Assembly: GCA_032358255.1 (NCBI GenBank)
Contig: JAULBX010013096.1
Coordinates: 36,701 to 100,700, forward strand
From: Heterotrichella gracilis
Lineage: Eukaryota > Sar > Xanthophyceae > Tribonematales > Xanthonemataceae
Direction of reading: 5' to 3'
DNA length: 64,000 bases
Position numbers and translations under genes: made by a program. Below the pieces are notes generated by a model. It did no database searches and had not been told where the DNA came from. It saw nothing but the letters and a program-made list of their open reading frames with translations. Shown piece by piece: positions 24,735 through 37,031 of the stretch; within the stretch, counting starts at the first letter, position 1; each line of letters opens with the position of its first letter.

Positions 24735-27700
24735 ATGGGCGAGGTAGGGGAAGCCAGGCGAGCCGGGGAGGAAGCCAAGGAGTTGGTGAAGGAGGACAGT
24801 GGCGACGATGGGGGGCGGGAGGGTCTGGTCGTGGCGTTTAAGGTGGGGGGATGGGGGCCATGCCGCGATGCCATACATGACGTAATTTGCTCAGCATGAT
24901 CCACACACCAAAATGACCATGTTTTCACAGGGTAGCACCCACTTTTCGAATCAAATATTGTACCGACGCTTGCCAGACTGTTACAACTTGGTTGGTTGTG
25001 TCCTTGGGAAGTGCTGTGCGCACTGCTGTGCACCTCCAGCGTGAAGCCACAAGTCCCCAGGGTGAGCAGTACCACAGGCCCCGGTGTATGGTGTGGACGT
25101 GGGTGCAGTCCAGGGGAAGGGTTTTCACATATGCATGCATGTCACCCTGGCCAGTGCCTAGAGCCTGTGCCCCCCCGCCCCTCGTCCCCACACCTAACCT
25201 CATGGCCCCTTCTCCCCTCCCCCCACCTCTCCAGGACCTCAGCTACACCGTGCCCCACCACTCCACCAGCAAGCCCGTGACCCTGCTGGAGGGGGCCTCG
25301 GGGTACCTGCGCCCAGGGGGGATGACAGCACTGGTGAGAGGGGAGGGTGGTGGGAGCGGAGACTGGCAGCACGGCCCCTGCCTTATGTTGGCAGCCTGCA
25401 TGCACTGTGCTGGGGTTGCAGACTGTTTTCATTATTTTTCAAGGCATAGCTCTCTATTTGTGTAAATCTATGTCTTTTTACAATTAATCCTAAATTGTGT
25501 TTATTTTTTGTCGTTTGAGATTTGATTTAGAATATTACCAGACAGATGCACAGTGTTGCGGAGTGAAGTGTCCCAATGGCGCCCTCAGTGCACGCATTGC
25601 CAGCAGTTCACGACCACATGCCGATCGTGCCTGGGTTGTGGTGCAGCCTTGTGTATGCGCTGACCTGTCCATGGCTGTGCCTGCAGATGGGGCCAAGCGG
25701 GTCGGGCAAGACAACGCTACTAGGTGAGGCGGTGGAACACACGCGGATAAACAATTCACCTCCATGCTACATGCCCGGCGCAACATGCATTGCCCAAATG
25801 ATTGCCATGTGCGTGTATGTTTGCCTCCGCCCTCCCTAAAATGCTCCCCCCCTTGCCCCTCAGATGTACTGGCTGGCCGCAAGACTGTTGGCACCAGCAC
25901 GGGCCAGGTGACCTTTGGCGGCAGCACCCCCTCGCCCAACTTCCTGCGCAGGTTCACGGCATACGTGGAGCAGTTTGGTGCGTCACCCCATTGGGGCCAA
26001 GCACGCACCACCCGCATGCACTGCCTCCAGTCATGGCCTCATGGTGCATCTTGGGTTAGTTGCACTGCATGGGCGTTGCCCAGCTCAACATGCACAGCGA
26101 CAGGGTGAAGGAGATGATGCCCATCGTCTGCATGCATCTGGCCACAATGTACCCAAACATTGCATGTGCAACCCAGCAGATGGGTGTGGCTTGCAATGTC
26201 AGTTCTATGCACCGTCCGAGCACCATGCGTTGATGTGCCGGACGTGCCGCCAGTGTCCACAAGCACCCCTGTACACATGCATGCCCAGCCTGATGCTCCA
26301 CCCACGCCCTCTTCCGCAGATGCCCTGGTGGATGTGCTGACAGTGCGTGAGATGCTGCTGTACACCGCACAGCTCAAGCGCCCGCAGGCGGAGGGGCGCA
26401 AGGCGCATGCAGCGCGCGTGGACCGCGTCATTGCGCAGCTGGCGCTGGATGGGTGCGCGGGGCTGCGCATAGGCAACGTGCTGGCGCGCGGCATATCTGG
26501 CGGCCAGTGCAAGCGCGTGAACGTGGGCATGGCGCTCCTGTCCGACCCACAGGTGCTGTTCCTGGATGAGCCAACCACGGGGCTGGATAGCTTCACTGCC
26601 AATGAGGTGGGGTGCTAGGGTTTGGTTGAGGGGTTTAAAAGCCATCTTGTGGTTGGTGGATGTGTTGCCCTGGTGGTGCCAGTCTCATGTGGGCATTGCT
26701 TGCACGATGTTAAGCCCTGCATGCGGTATGTGGGGAGGAATTATGGGTGCTGCCATGTGGCGCAAGTATAAGGATGCAGCGGGGCAGTGGTTTCCTTGGT
26801 TTCTAGTCTGGTGCTGGGTGTATACCGATGCACTGCGTCTGCATCCTCACATCCTTCATCTCCCAATTGGTCATATGTGTCATATATTGGACCCCCTTCC
26901 CCTCCCCTCCAGGTGATGACAACTGTGAAGGGGCTGGTGGCTGGGGGCATGACCATCTGCGCCACCGTGCACGCCCCCTCCCCCTACTGCTTCAACCTTT
27001 TCACCCACCTCCTCATGCTCATGGGGGGGAAGGTGATCTACTTTGGGGGGTGCGGGCAGCAGGCAGTGGAGTACTTTGCACAGGCGGAGTACGCCGCGCA
27101 GGTGGAGAGGGAGGGGAAGAGCGATGCGGAGTGGATCGTGGATATCACCTCGCGGGTGCGTGCTTGCCATGCCATCTAGGGGGGATTTTATTGGGGTTGG
27201 CTGGGGGCTGTATGACATGGGAGGGAAGGGGGGATATGTCTTGTCGATGGCGGGGTGCGCACAGGGGCTTAAATGCTATGCGGAGAAGGCTGCGAGTATT
27301 GCCTGCTTAGGTAGGGAAACGGGCAGCACATTTAGGAACATGTGCCCAGAAGAGCTGCTATGACCAGGAGGAGTGGCCAGCCTCATGTCCCCCATCCTGC
27401 CCTAAACCCTTCCCCTTGTGCAGGCTGAGCGCGACGGGTGCCATGAGCAGCTGCAGGGGGCGTACGCTGCGTCCAGCCAGCGGGTCGAGACCCTGTCTAG
27501 GGTTGACGCACACCTGGCGCAGCCTCCCTCGCCCGCCCTGGTGGCGGCGCAGCAGCTTGCCGGGCAGCGGGCAACTGAGACGTCATTCTGGTGGGGGCTG
27601 TGGGTGCTGCTGCGGGTGAGGAAACACTGCACTAGCCTAGGGCTGTGGCCAAGCACCAGCTTGTGTCCAGTCAGTGACGTGTAAGAGTCCAATGAAAAAC

Positions 27701-30222
27701 GAGAGATTTTGGAAACAGCAGCAAATTGTGGGTGGCACTGAATTGCATCATGCTCAGTGCCATCTAGTAATTTCACCCCGCACCCATGCTCCCTCCCCCA
27801 CCCCCGCAGTACCGCACCTGGCACAGCTACACCAGCGTGGAGTGGGTGCTCACGCGCATCAGCGACAAGCTGTGCACCACAGTCATGATCATGATCGCAT
27901 ACTGGGGCCAGGGCGCGGCCTACACGCCCTCCAACGCACGCAACATCTCCGCCATCCTGTTCCTGTTCCTGCTTGACCCGGTATACGGGGCGGCCATCTA
28001 CATGCCGGCGCTCATGATGGAGCGGCCGCTGTATGTAAGGTGGGTGGGTGGCAGTGGGGGGGTGCGCTGAGGGTAGCAGGCAGTAACATACAAGACAGAG
28101 CGGCTGCTGTCCGCAAGTCAGGCGCGTTAGGATTGTGGGGAGATTGTGGCCAGCAACCAGCGCCAAATTAAATTTTGATGACCACTCACTGTTCATTAAA
28201 ACTTATGAAATGTATCATTAAATTGTTATTAGTAGGACCCGAAAACTTTGCCAGGAAATGGTTTTTAATCAAGGAGTCTCGTAAATGTGCAACATTTCCG
28301 GGATGTTGACGGAGCAGAATCAGGTCCGTGACCCAACGCACCCATAACTTTAGCTTGTCCGACCGCAACACCCAAGTCGATGTATAGCGAACGACTTTCC
28401 CGCGCGCGCACTGCTGCCCTCTTGACTGAGGTTTATCCCCCTTGTCAAAACAAACGGTGAGGAACCACAGGCGGGCCATTAAAATACAATATTTTAATGT
28501 GCACGAAGAGGCAGTAGTAGGGGAAATTATTAGATTATTGAATGAATTATTAAATAATACATTATTATTCAATGGTTAGAAAATGTCATCTTTGGTAATA
28601 TGAGCGGCATAAGCAGCCACAGTGTTTTAACTTGGGACACATTGCTGCGGATGGGCTGTGTGTGAACAAACGGCGCCAATTGGGTATCTCTGTGTGCCCA
28701 CATGCCAGCCGCATGTGTCGGGGCAACATTGATTCGCCCTCACTCCTCTGATCCAGTCCCTTGGGGGCCCCTGTTCTCTCCACTTGCTCCCACACGTCCC
28801 GTCCCCTGTGCCCACCCCAGGGAACGCAGCGACGGCCTGTACCTGCCTCGCACCTTCTTTGCCTACCGCATGCTGGAGCAGTTTGGCATCGACGCATTCT
28901 GCGCGGTTGCCTTCAGCGCCATGGTGTGGGGCGCATGCAACCTGGGCTGCAGCCTGCCCTTCCTCATGCTCACCTACCTGGCAACGCTGTCATGTGGAAC
29001 AGGTGGGGTGGGCGGGGTGGTGGAGGGGGCAGTACCTTGTAGGTGTGTGTGACAGATGGTGTGGTGCAATTTCATCTTGCTCCTGTACCTAAGCTGAGGT
29101 CCCGTGTGATCCTGGATGAAATGGCAATATTCAACGACCTTGTGCCAGTTATACCTGCCATGTCATTGCACACTCACCACAGCTCTGGCTCCTCGCCGCA
29201 TGCACCCACCCCCTCCCTCCCCCCACAGCCTTCTCCTACCTGGTAGCCTTCCTGTCCCCCAACATGGAGGTTGCAAACGCCGTGGTGCCCACCTACTGTT
29301 CCACCCTCCTCTTCTTCTGCGGCTTCCTGCTGCAATGGAGCAGGATACCGGACTATTGGATATGGTGAGGAGTGTGCTCTACCTTACCTGTGATGTGATA
29401 ATGTGACTGTGTGGGCTTGGGGGATGATGTGGGTGAGTGCAGTTAGGGGGGCTGGGCTACTGTCCGGGAACCGCGTGGATTGACTGCGTCACACCATCTG
29501 CACACCATTGGTCAAAAGAACTATGCCACCACCTGCATGGCCCTCCACATGCTGTGGTGACAAATTTTGCATAAGGCATCTGGAGGAACTTGCATAGGCA
29601 GACCAGCTAGAACAAAATGGCACGCTTGTTCAATCTTTGCACCGGCCTTTGACCCATGCGGCGGAGCGCTGTCCCCTGTCACCTACCCCCACCCACCCCC
29701 CCTTTCTCCCAGGTACGGCTACGCCAACTTCCTGCGCTATGGGTGGGGGTGCGTCATGATAGATGAATTTTCGTCCAGTGCTGAGGCCAAAGCGGCCACA
29801 TTCCAGGGGTTGCCGGTGCGTGGACCGTGAGCACAGTATGGGGGAGGCGGGCGCCACCAATGGGGTGCACTGTGTTGAATACCCATGCATGCCGCAGTAT
29901 CTTACATGTCTTGCTTCTTTGAGATGTGTTGTACATTTATCGCTGCACTGTACATAAGTGCCCAGCTCTGTACAAGCTGACGTTGCACTGCAGTACACAC
30001 TTCGGGGTATAACCCAAAAGACTGATCATTGCCTGCACAACGTGTACGGGGAAGGCTTTCCCTTTCACCAGTTACCCTCCCTGCCTGCCGCAGGTGCTTG
30101 AGTACTACAGCCTTGACGGCACCTCCAAATGGCTGTTCCTGGGGGTGACGTACCTGTTCTACGTGGGATTTGCTGCAGCGGCATACCTGGCGCTCATCAC
30201 GTCAAAGATGGTCAAGCGGTGA
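24735..30222 (+). CDS. ABCG-type half-size ABC transporter
   Basis: Twelve exons (24735-24842, 25235-25333, 25687-25723, 25864-25977, 26320-26606, 26913-27155, 27424-27615, 27810-28039, 28821-29002, 29229-29364, 29713-29815, 30094-30222) give 619 residues in frame. Order is nucleotide-binding domain then membrane domain, the reverse arrangement typical of ABCG/White-Brown complex half transporters, which dimerise to export lipids, sterols or other hydrophobic compounds using ATP. Seen: VVAFKDLSYTV, Walker A GPSGSGKTT (about 71-79), ABC signature ISGGQCKR (about 178), Walker B VLFLDEPTTGLDS (about 198), H-loop region ATVHAPS (usually TIHQPS, so the Gln is replaced). The membrane half has about six hydrophobic segments, and YGWGCVMIDEF matches the conserved NEF region. 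The start ATG has an in-frame stop 18 bases upstream. Substrate is unknown. Confidence 0.93.
28150..28600. other. AT-rich island inside ABCG intron 8
   Basis: The intron 28040-28820 is unusually long for this gene, and its middle is strongly AT-rich compared with the exons. The minus strand is free of stops for 129 codons (28186-28572), but the translation is Asn/Leu-rich with no recognisable motif and no RNA-processing context. It is most likely an inserted repeat or relaxed intron sequence. Confidence 0.5.
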
Positions 30223-31699
30223 CAGCAGTGGGCTGGGAAGGAGGGGAAGGGCGTATCTGGGGCAGGGAGGGGGGAGGGGGGGGAAGTATGTGTATATCAG
30301 GGTGGAATTTTTTTTGTTCCAATCGCAAGGCAAGGATTGCAATTGGTATCATTTGATACCATCATACTAATTTTGGGGTTTGGGGTTTGGGATGTTACTG
30401 ACCCACTACAGTAATTACCCACTGGTGCAATCTTGTGCTGAATGCCCACGGGACATTAATAATGGAATATTACAAATGTATTGTAGCAATGTAGCCAGAA
30501 TAGCAGTCATCCTTCCAGCTCTATTCCTGGCCGCTAAGTGAACTTCAACCACCTGTTGAGTTGGATCCGGATCCGGATCCGACCCACCCAAGTTAGGTCC
30601 TGCGGTAGATTAACAAGCAGTCTAGCGTAGTATCGGGTGGTTCCTGGATGTACCGCACAAGGGTGCGTTATGCGGTGCAACTGGTTGGCCACCAGCACTA
30701 GTATTCTAAAGACCCGGTCCCTCCAGAGTCCTAAATGCTCTGGAGACTGGGATGTGGCATACCCAGACATGTAAACTGGCTTCCAAGCTGGAATTTCTAT
30801 TATAACCCATATTTTCTGTGACTAGTTGTCCCACGCTGATAGGTTTCCCAGGAAGCAACCACCACAAGGCAAGGGTTACCGTTTACGTCAACGGCAGGCA
30901 ATTGATATCCAGTCGACTCCAACTTGGTGTCGTGCCAGGTCTGTATAAAACTCTTGTGCAAGTCTACGTATGTTGCCGACAGACCGTTGTTTCACGACAC
31001 TGGCCATGTAATACAATTGTAAGTTACAGGGGCGACGGGTGCGCAGGCGCGACCCTACTCGACAGCGGCATGCATGCATGCGCATTCATAAAGGATGCCA
31101 TCCGGTTATCCGTGTGGGCACGCCTAGCAATATATACGACCTTCTATGCCTGGCGTGCAGTTTGAAACTCCTTACAAAACCCACAAGGACTTCTAAAATA
31201 TTGCTGGTAAGGACGTTAGAGGCGAGGTTAGACCCACAGCTAGCTGGCCTATAGGTCTGCTCAGTCCCTGTACAGTGCTAGCTTGCTAGCTGGCGAACAC
31301 CGACGCACACTGCAAGTGGAGCAGAGGTTGGTAAGGGAAAACAGGGCAAAGCCCGCAGTTCTCTGCCTGAAATCTGTCTGTATGTGAACATCATGCGTTT
31401 ACCCCCACTGCACGTTGTGCCAGTTAGTGTCCACACCAATGGGGGCCATTCAGTACTGCATGGCCCCCATGTGTGTTGCTACCTAAGTGCTAGCCCTGCC
31501 TCAAGCATCAACCAACAACCTGCAGGAACCATAGCCTATCCATATACCTAGACGCCCTGGAATAAATTTCGAGTGGTTCATGCGCATATTTATGCAGCCC
31601 CTTCACCCAGTGCCTTCCAGATCTGTAGCATATATGCACTCTGTCCCGTGTTATGTGCACCTTATGTGCTGAGTTTACCGTTTGCTGTTGCAGGGGAAA
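30223..31699. other. Intergenic region
   Basis: No exon was recognised. It holds two tggggtt repeats near 30375-30390, three tandem ggatcc hexamers at 30565-30582 and TGCATGCATGCG near 31070-31081. It is AT-richer than flanking genes. Confidence 0.5.
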
Positions 31700-32122
31700 A
31701 TGCCCAGCAAAAAAAAGAAGATGCAGGCCATACAGGAAGATGACCCACTGGGCGTGGAGTCCCTGACCAGTGCCTTTGGCGCCGGCATGTACCTGGGCAG
31801 CTGCAGTGGGTAGGACAGTGATGACTCGCGCTCTGTCAGCAGCTTTGCATCTGGTCTCAGCAGGGAGTTCCATGGCAAGGCCATTCCGCTGCCTGTGCTT
31901 GATGAGAAGCTGCGCATGCTGAAGGAAGTCCAGGGGCTGAGCATGAACAAGTTTAAAGAGGTGGTCAAAGACAAAGCCATCTGCCTGAGGAACTGCAAGG
32001 AGTATGGGTCCCAGCACGTGTTGCGCAACGCTCTGGTCCAGAATCCCAAGCTGATAGTAGGGAAGAAGGAGGCCAAGGAATACAAGTACGTGAAGCAGTG
32101 CCTCATCATGGTGTTTCGCTAG
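31700..32122 (+). pseudogene. Intronless ORF interrupted by a single in-frame TAG (probable pseudogene or retrocopy)
   Basis: From ATG 31700 the frame reads 37 codons (basic start MPSKKKKMQ, then DDPLGVESL), meets TAG at 31811-31813, then continues open for 102 codons to TAG at 32120-32122. The second half is Lys-rich and protein-like (SMNKFKEVVKDKAICLRNC, and a C-terminus rich in Lys/Tyr). The coding character is the same on both sides of the stop, so one substitution explains the break. The sequence just before the ATG (tttgctgttgcag) looks like a splice acceptor, so this could instead be the body of a gene whose first exon lies upstream. I do not recognise the family. Its codon use is less GC-biased than neighbouring genes, as expected for an element-derived or decaying copy. 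Confidence 0.5.
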
Positions 32123-33773
32123 GCCTGGTGTTTGCACATGATTTGGGTGCTGCCTGGGCCCAGGGAATAGACCCTGGTGAATGAGGCAGCAATCACAATA
32201 GATTCCAGGGGCGTGACTAGATGTATCATAAGCATTTTGTGCCGCACTTTGCGTACAAGCGGCATCAAGAGGCTACATATACACAATTTGCGCGCTTGGC
32301 AATACTGAACCTCACTGAGCTTGCCTTATGGTAGCCCATTGGCGTTCCATGCAGCTAGATCTTCACCTAGTACAGTGGACAAGAACCTGTTGCTGCCAGC
32401 CTCGTAGGTTGACATACTGAATGTTGCCGATACCTTGGCCAAAACAGCAACAGCCTGTTGAACAGGGCTAGCAGGAAGGGAAATTATCCGACAATTTATC
32501 CTGCATTATCCTTTTCAAAATTCAAAAACATATTCGAATTCCTTCCCGTTTGAAGGATCCAAGCCAACCACCGGAAAAACGCCTCAGCCAGCCAGTTATA
32601 ACCCAACAGTTGCAGCTACAGATCGTCGTTTGCATTCCCTTCTGAACAGCTACCGTCGTAGGCAGGGCAAGGTTGTGGCCCTGCAAGCTTTGTCGAGGCC
32701 GACATTGGCTTCATTTGAGAATAAACCGAGAGCACTAACGAGCAGCTAGACAGCAACTGTTTGTTGCCAGAACATCGCCCACAGGGGGCGCTGCTTTCTG
32801 AAAACACCGCACGGACCTCACCACTGAACTTTCCGCTGCCTTGGCTGTTTGAAGCTGAGAGCGGGAGCTGCTGCCAATGCGGACTGGTGAACCAGACCAT
32901 TAACCTGAAGGTGAGATCTTTCTGACGGTGCAACAGGTTGACCGACCTACCCACTAGCCTTGTTTTGAGAGTTTGCGAAGCATACCATGTGCGTTTTCCA
33001 CTGTTTGCCGTGGTGTTGTCCGCTGGGCAGTCTTGACAACCTGTTGACCAGTTTTGGGGTTGTGTTGGGCGTGACCTATCAGGCTGGTCACGCTGCCTAG
33101 TTTTCCTGGCCAGCATGGGTGGTTCCGGCCGTGCAAGGTGGTGTTTAAAGCGGTTTGTACAACAAGGTGCCCAGGACCCCTTTTGGGAACGGTCGGAGAT
33201 CGTGTGGGTGGGTTACATATCACGTTGACATGACTGGCCCGAAAATTTTAACTGTGTACGGTGTGTCCCCTGCCACTATTTGGGTATGGCTTGTGAATTT
33301 TGTCCACTGCCAATTTCGTCATTGTCCTTCTGGTTGGTGCGGCGTTGTGTGTACTGACAACCATGGGATGTATGCCTTGAGCTTGTCCAAGCGTCTAAGC
33401 ATATGACCCCTGTATGTCTTCTCCTCGTGGGTAATTTGGTGGCAGCGTTTGCTTGCAGTCCGCAAGCTGTACTCCGTTAGAAGTGCCTCACTGCTGGCCT
33501 TGCTTACACCACATAGCTGTCAACTGTTGTGAACATGGTTTCATCAGCATGGTATAGGGGACTGTCTTGCCCATTCTTTGGACAGGCTTGGTGTACTTTT
33601 GTACGCCTGTGAAGTGCAATGGATAGGTTCTCAGTACCAAAGGAATTTCCAAGCCTGCTTCACCCAGTCGTGGCATTGACCTGCATGTACCTGGTGTGTT
33701 GCAGGGTGTCAGCAGGGCTTTGTGCCCCCCTCCCCTCCCCTCCCCTCCCCCCCTCCCTCCCAACCCTACCTCC
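32123..33773. other. Intergenic region
   Basis: No credible exon. Overlapping open frames of 80-170 codons on both strands have no recognisable domain. A (cctcc)n pyrimidine tract at 33727-33763 immediately precedes the RING gene start. The 16-mer gttgaccagttttggg near 33042-33057 recurs near 58455. Confidence 0.5.
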
Positions 33774-35611
33774 ATGGAGCCCAGCCTCTCCTCCCTGTGC
33801 CTGGACGATGACTGGCCGCAGTCTGAGCAGGTGCACCAGGTGGCAGGCGCAGGCGCGGGGGACGAAGAGGGGGCCACGCAGTTTGCGTTTGAGGAGGAGG
33901 AGCAAGAGGTGGAGCAGGATAAGGGAGTGGGGCAGGAAGAGGAACTAGAGGGTGCTGACGGAAAGGTGAGGGCTCTCCCTGGCCCAAGATCTGGCGTTGG
34001 TGCTGGGCAAGTGTGCCTGGTTCATGCTGTGCTCGCGCCTGGCCTGACGCCACTGGTGGCTTCCTCTGTGCAGGATGGGGGCAGTGGTGCGCGTGACAGT
34101 GGCGGCGAGGCCGACGACCTCACCTGCGCCATCTGCTTGGATCAGATCAAGATGGAGGAGCTGGCGGTGGTGAAGGGCTGCGACCACTGCTACTGCGGTA
34201 AGTGAAGGGTGTGGGAAGTTGCATCTCACGTGCTGTTTGTCTCTTCTCTGCTTATGACACCTGCACATTGCTGCCAGCATGAGCGTGGCACAACAGGTGT
34301 GGGCGTGTGGGTTTTGCCGTTGAACCACCGCCACCTGACGCTGCCCCGCCCCCCGTGCAGCCAAGTGCATTCTTGTGTGGAGCGGTCGCCAGGAGTGGCC
34401 CGATGGCGCACCCTGCCCGCAGTGCAAGGTCCCCTTCACGCACCTGGTCACCTACCGGAGGCTGGACGGGGGCCTCAACGACTTCCCCGCAGAGGAGAGC
34501 GTGGTGCTTCTGAGGCGTGCCAGATGGTTCCAGGAAGAGCTCAGGGTGGGTGGCGGGGTGGAAGGACGGGTCCGTGCTTTTAGTCGCTGCAGAAGAATTG
34601 CATGCACCCCTGGGCTGCCCCCTACACTTGGAGGTTATTGAGTAGTGCCCTTGTAAAGGGTTATGCCCTGCACAGCAGAAACCCTAATATCTGGACTCTT
34701 GACGTGATGGGTGGGTGGTTGGGGGGGTATGAATGTGGGCGTGGGCGTGGGCACTTCACAGTTATGACTGTGCGCTGGGTCTCCCATGTCAGGTTAGCTC
34801 AGTCAGGTTAGCTCAGTACGGTTTCTAATAATTGGACTGGTGTTGGTGGCGGTGCCAGTGTTTCAGCATTGCTCCCTCCTGCAGGCCTTTGAGACCGGCA
34901 AAGCCCCCCTGTGCGATGCCGATTGGCGGTGGCAAGAGTACGAATATGCGCGCTACGAGGCGGAGTGGGAGGAGGATGAGGCGGTGGAGGACTACTACTT
35001 CTCGTCTGCAGCGGGCAGGGCACGCATTTTTGGGAACAGGCGGTGGGGGGAAGGGGGGTACGTCAGCGGGGGGAGACGCCAGGCCAGGCCCACACCCACA
35101 CCCAAGGTGAGTGCAGGCGCAGGCGCAGGCGGATTTGCGTAACAGGCACCATGTGGGTGAGCTTTTATGGTTGTGATACAGTATAGCAGCACTTGTTACA
35201 GATGATGGTGTGGGGTAGTTGCTTGCCAAAGCTGATGCCAAAATGTGGTAGTCACACACACACCCTCTCTCCTGCCAGGCTCCCGCCAAGACCAAGGCCA
35301 GCGCCAAGCAGGTGCCGGCAGGCAAGCGCGGCGCCAGCACCAGTGCCAGCACCAGCGGCAGCAACGCCGTCCCCGTGCCCCGCCCAGCATCCACCCCCGG
35401 GGCCAGCGGCAGCAACACGCGCCGCGGCACCCCCTCCCCGGTGGCCCACTCTCCCCTTGGCCGCTCCCCGCTTGCCGCCTCCCCGCAGCTTGGCTCCAGC
35501 TGGGGCAGCTGCGGTGAAGGGGCCAAGGGACAGGGGCGGCGGGCGGCCAGGCGGGCAAGGCGCGAGGCGGTGGACGTGGGTGAGGATGACGGATACGGGG
35601 ACTGGTACTGA
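33774..35611 (+). CDS. C3HC4 RING-finger protein (plant-type)
   Basis: Five exons (33774-33965, 34074-34197, 34361-34545, 34885-35106, 35279-35611) give 351 residues. The RING finger runs from about 82 to 125: CAIC, GCDHCYC, AKC and CPQC in C3HC4 order, followed by RRLDGG and EESVVLLRRARWF. The block EESVxLLxRAxWF after the finger is shared with a plant RING family, where it binds no known cofactor; E3 ubiquitin ligase activity is the expected function. The N-terminus is acidic (Glu/Gln-rich), and the middle exon has an acidic Trp/Tyr-rich stretch (EYEYARYEAEWEEDEAVEDY). The last exon is a low-complexity Ser/Ala/Pro/Lys tail ending in Gly-Asp-Trp-Tyr. The ATG follows a pure pyrimidine tract. 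Intron 34546-34884 holds a duplicated caggttagctcagt. Confidence 0.88.
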
Positions 35612-37031
35612 GGTGGGCTACTGACAGGGGAGTAGCCCACCTTTCCTCGGCCCATGCGATGACGCGTAGGGATTTGGGGCCATGGCTGGAGGGTTTGGGG
35701 GATGGCTTCATCATGTGGCTAGCGGCGCTGTAGGGTGCCAACCAAGGGATCCCTGCGGGTGGTGAAATAGTTTTGTAAAGTAGGTGGTAGGCGCTCGAGG
35801 TTGTGGGTTTTGATCTTTTTGGGCGTGTGCGAGCAGTCATCAATACAGCAGAACAAGACTTTTAGCCAGACGATCGGGGTGTGTTGCCCCTTTCCTGGCG
35901 CACACTCTTTTGTGTCTGTGCCTGCATGTACTGCCCGCCAGTGTGAGTTGTATATTAGGAACAAAAAGTATTGGTTCTGCATCGAGGGTTTTTTGGTGGG
36001 TTGCGATTGTCCACTGTGCATCATTTTTGGTTCTTTAAACAGCACTGACGACTGCTTTGCACCTCACTGTGGAATTTTCCGGTGGTTGGGGGGAGGTATT
36101 TTGGAATTGCATCATGTAGCAATGCCCACATCTCGTAGACCACTGCCTGGTGCAGCGTATGAGGAACACTGAGCGGTCAAACAAAGTCCGTGATTTTTTC
36201 GACCACTGTTTTGTCACCAGAACGTAGTGCACGGCAAGTCTTGCCTGGCACAGGAATTGGGCGTGAAATGGTGTTGATGTTGTAACAAGCACTGGATTAT
36301 CTGACCTTCAGCTTGCCTGTCTCAGTTCCACAAGTCTACAAGTACAACACTCTTGAGACTTGATTGCCACACTGTCTTCAGGTTGTGCGGCCCAGGCTGC
36401 CTCGTTCAGTGTCATGCAAGGACTTTTCTGACACGTCGTGGTGGCACCTTGCAATGTCGAGGCATGCTTTGCAAGGTCTGGCAGAATGAATTCAGCCTGG
36501 AAATCCAAAAACACAACAGGCCATTCAATTTTTTACAATTTGTTACAAAAGTGTACACAGTGAGGAATGACTGGGTGCAACTCACAACCTGGCCTCCCCT
36601 TGGCGGGCGCAAGGGGAATGAGCCAAAACGTTATAATGGGGAGGGCAGGTGTTGAGCTCGCAGCCGAGTAGGTCTTGCTATGTACCTTCAGACACCGGCA
36701 CAGAGGTGCATTAACAGCCAATACAGGTTGCTGTACCAAGTACCAGCTGTGACTGCTGTTGTCAATACGCAGCCTCTGTGTTGACGCACCTCCAGGAGCG
36801 CACCCATGCACCACTTGTGGCACTCCACCCACAGCGCCATCCACCTGCTGCCATCACCCTTCAAAGCACCAGTTGTTGTGTACACATATATCATGCTCCA
36901 CTCCAGCCAATAGCAGCCATAAGACCCTGCAAGTCTGGCTACAGTTTGCTTGGGTCACATGCACAGCGCCACAAACCACCAGCACCAGCCAGTGGGCATT
37001 CCCAGCCGTACCTGAAGGTCCCACTGCCGCC
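35612..37031. other. Intergenic region
   Basis: Apart from the 3' UTR of the RING gene I see nothing definite. Open frames around 35801-36172 and 36759-37205 lack domains; the latter overlaps the first exon of the next gene in another frame. Confidence 0.5.
35774..35778 (+). terminator. Candidate TGTAA polyadenylation signal of the RING gene
   Basis: TGTAA is the usual polyadenylation signal in chlorophycean algae, and this copy lies about 160 bases past the stop. A chance match cannot be excluded. Confidence 0.35.

Noticed and set aside
30565-30582. Three tandem ggatcc hexamers
   Set aside because: Too short to be more than a local slippage product; no related structure nearby.
31508-32137. 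209-codon minus-strand open frame
   Set aside because: It is antisense to the TAG-broken plus-strand frame, which has the more protein-like composition; minus-strand coding cannot be fully excluded.
33042-33057. 16-mer gttgaccagttttggg shared with about 58455
   Set aside because: No similarity extends beyond the 16 bases; could be chance or a very old repeat.
32616-33223. Overlapping minus-strand open frames of 166 and 89 codons
   Set aside because: No domain, no splice structure and weak GC bias at third positions; treated as intergenic.
34788-34817. Duplicated ggttagctcagt, resembling a tRNA D-arm/A box
   Set aside because: No acceptor stem, anticodon arm or B box follows; it is a short direct repeat in an intron.
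34825-35655. 276-codon minus-strand open frame
   Set aside because: Antisense shadow of the last two exons of the RING gene.
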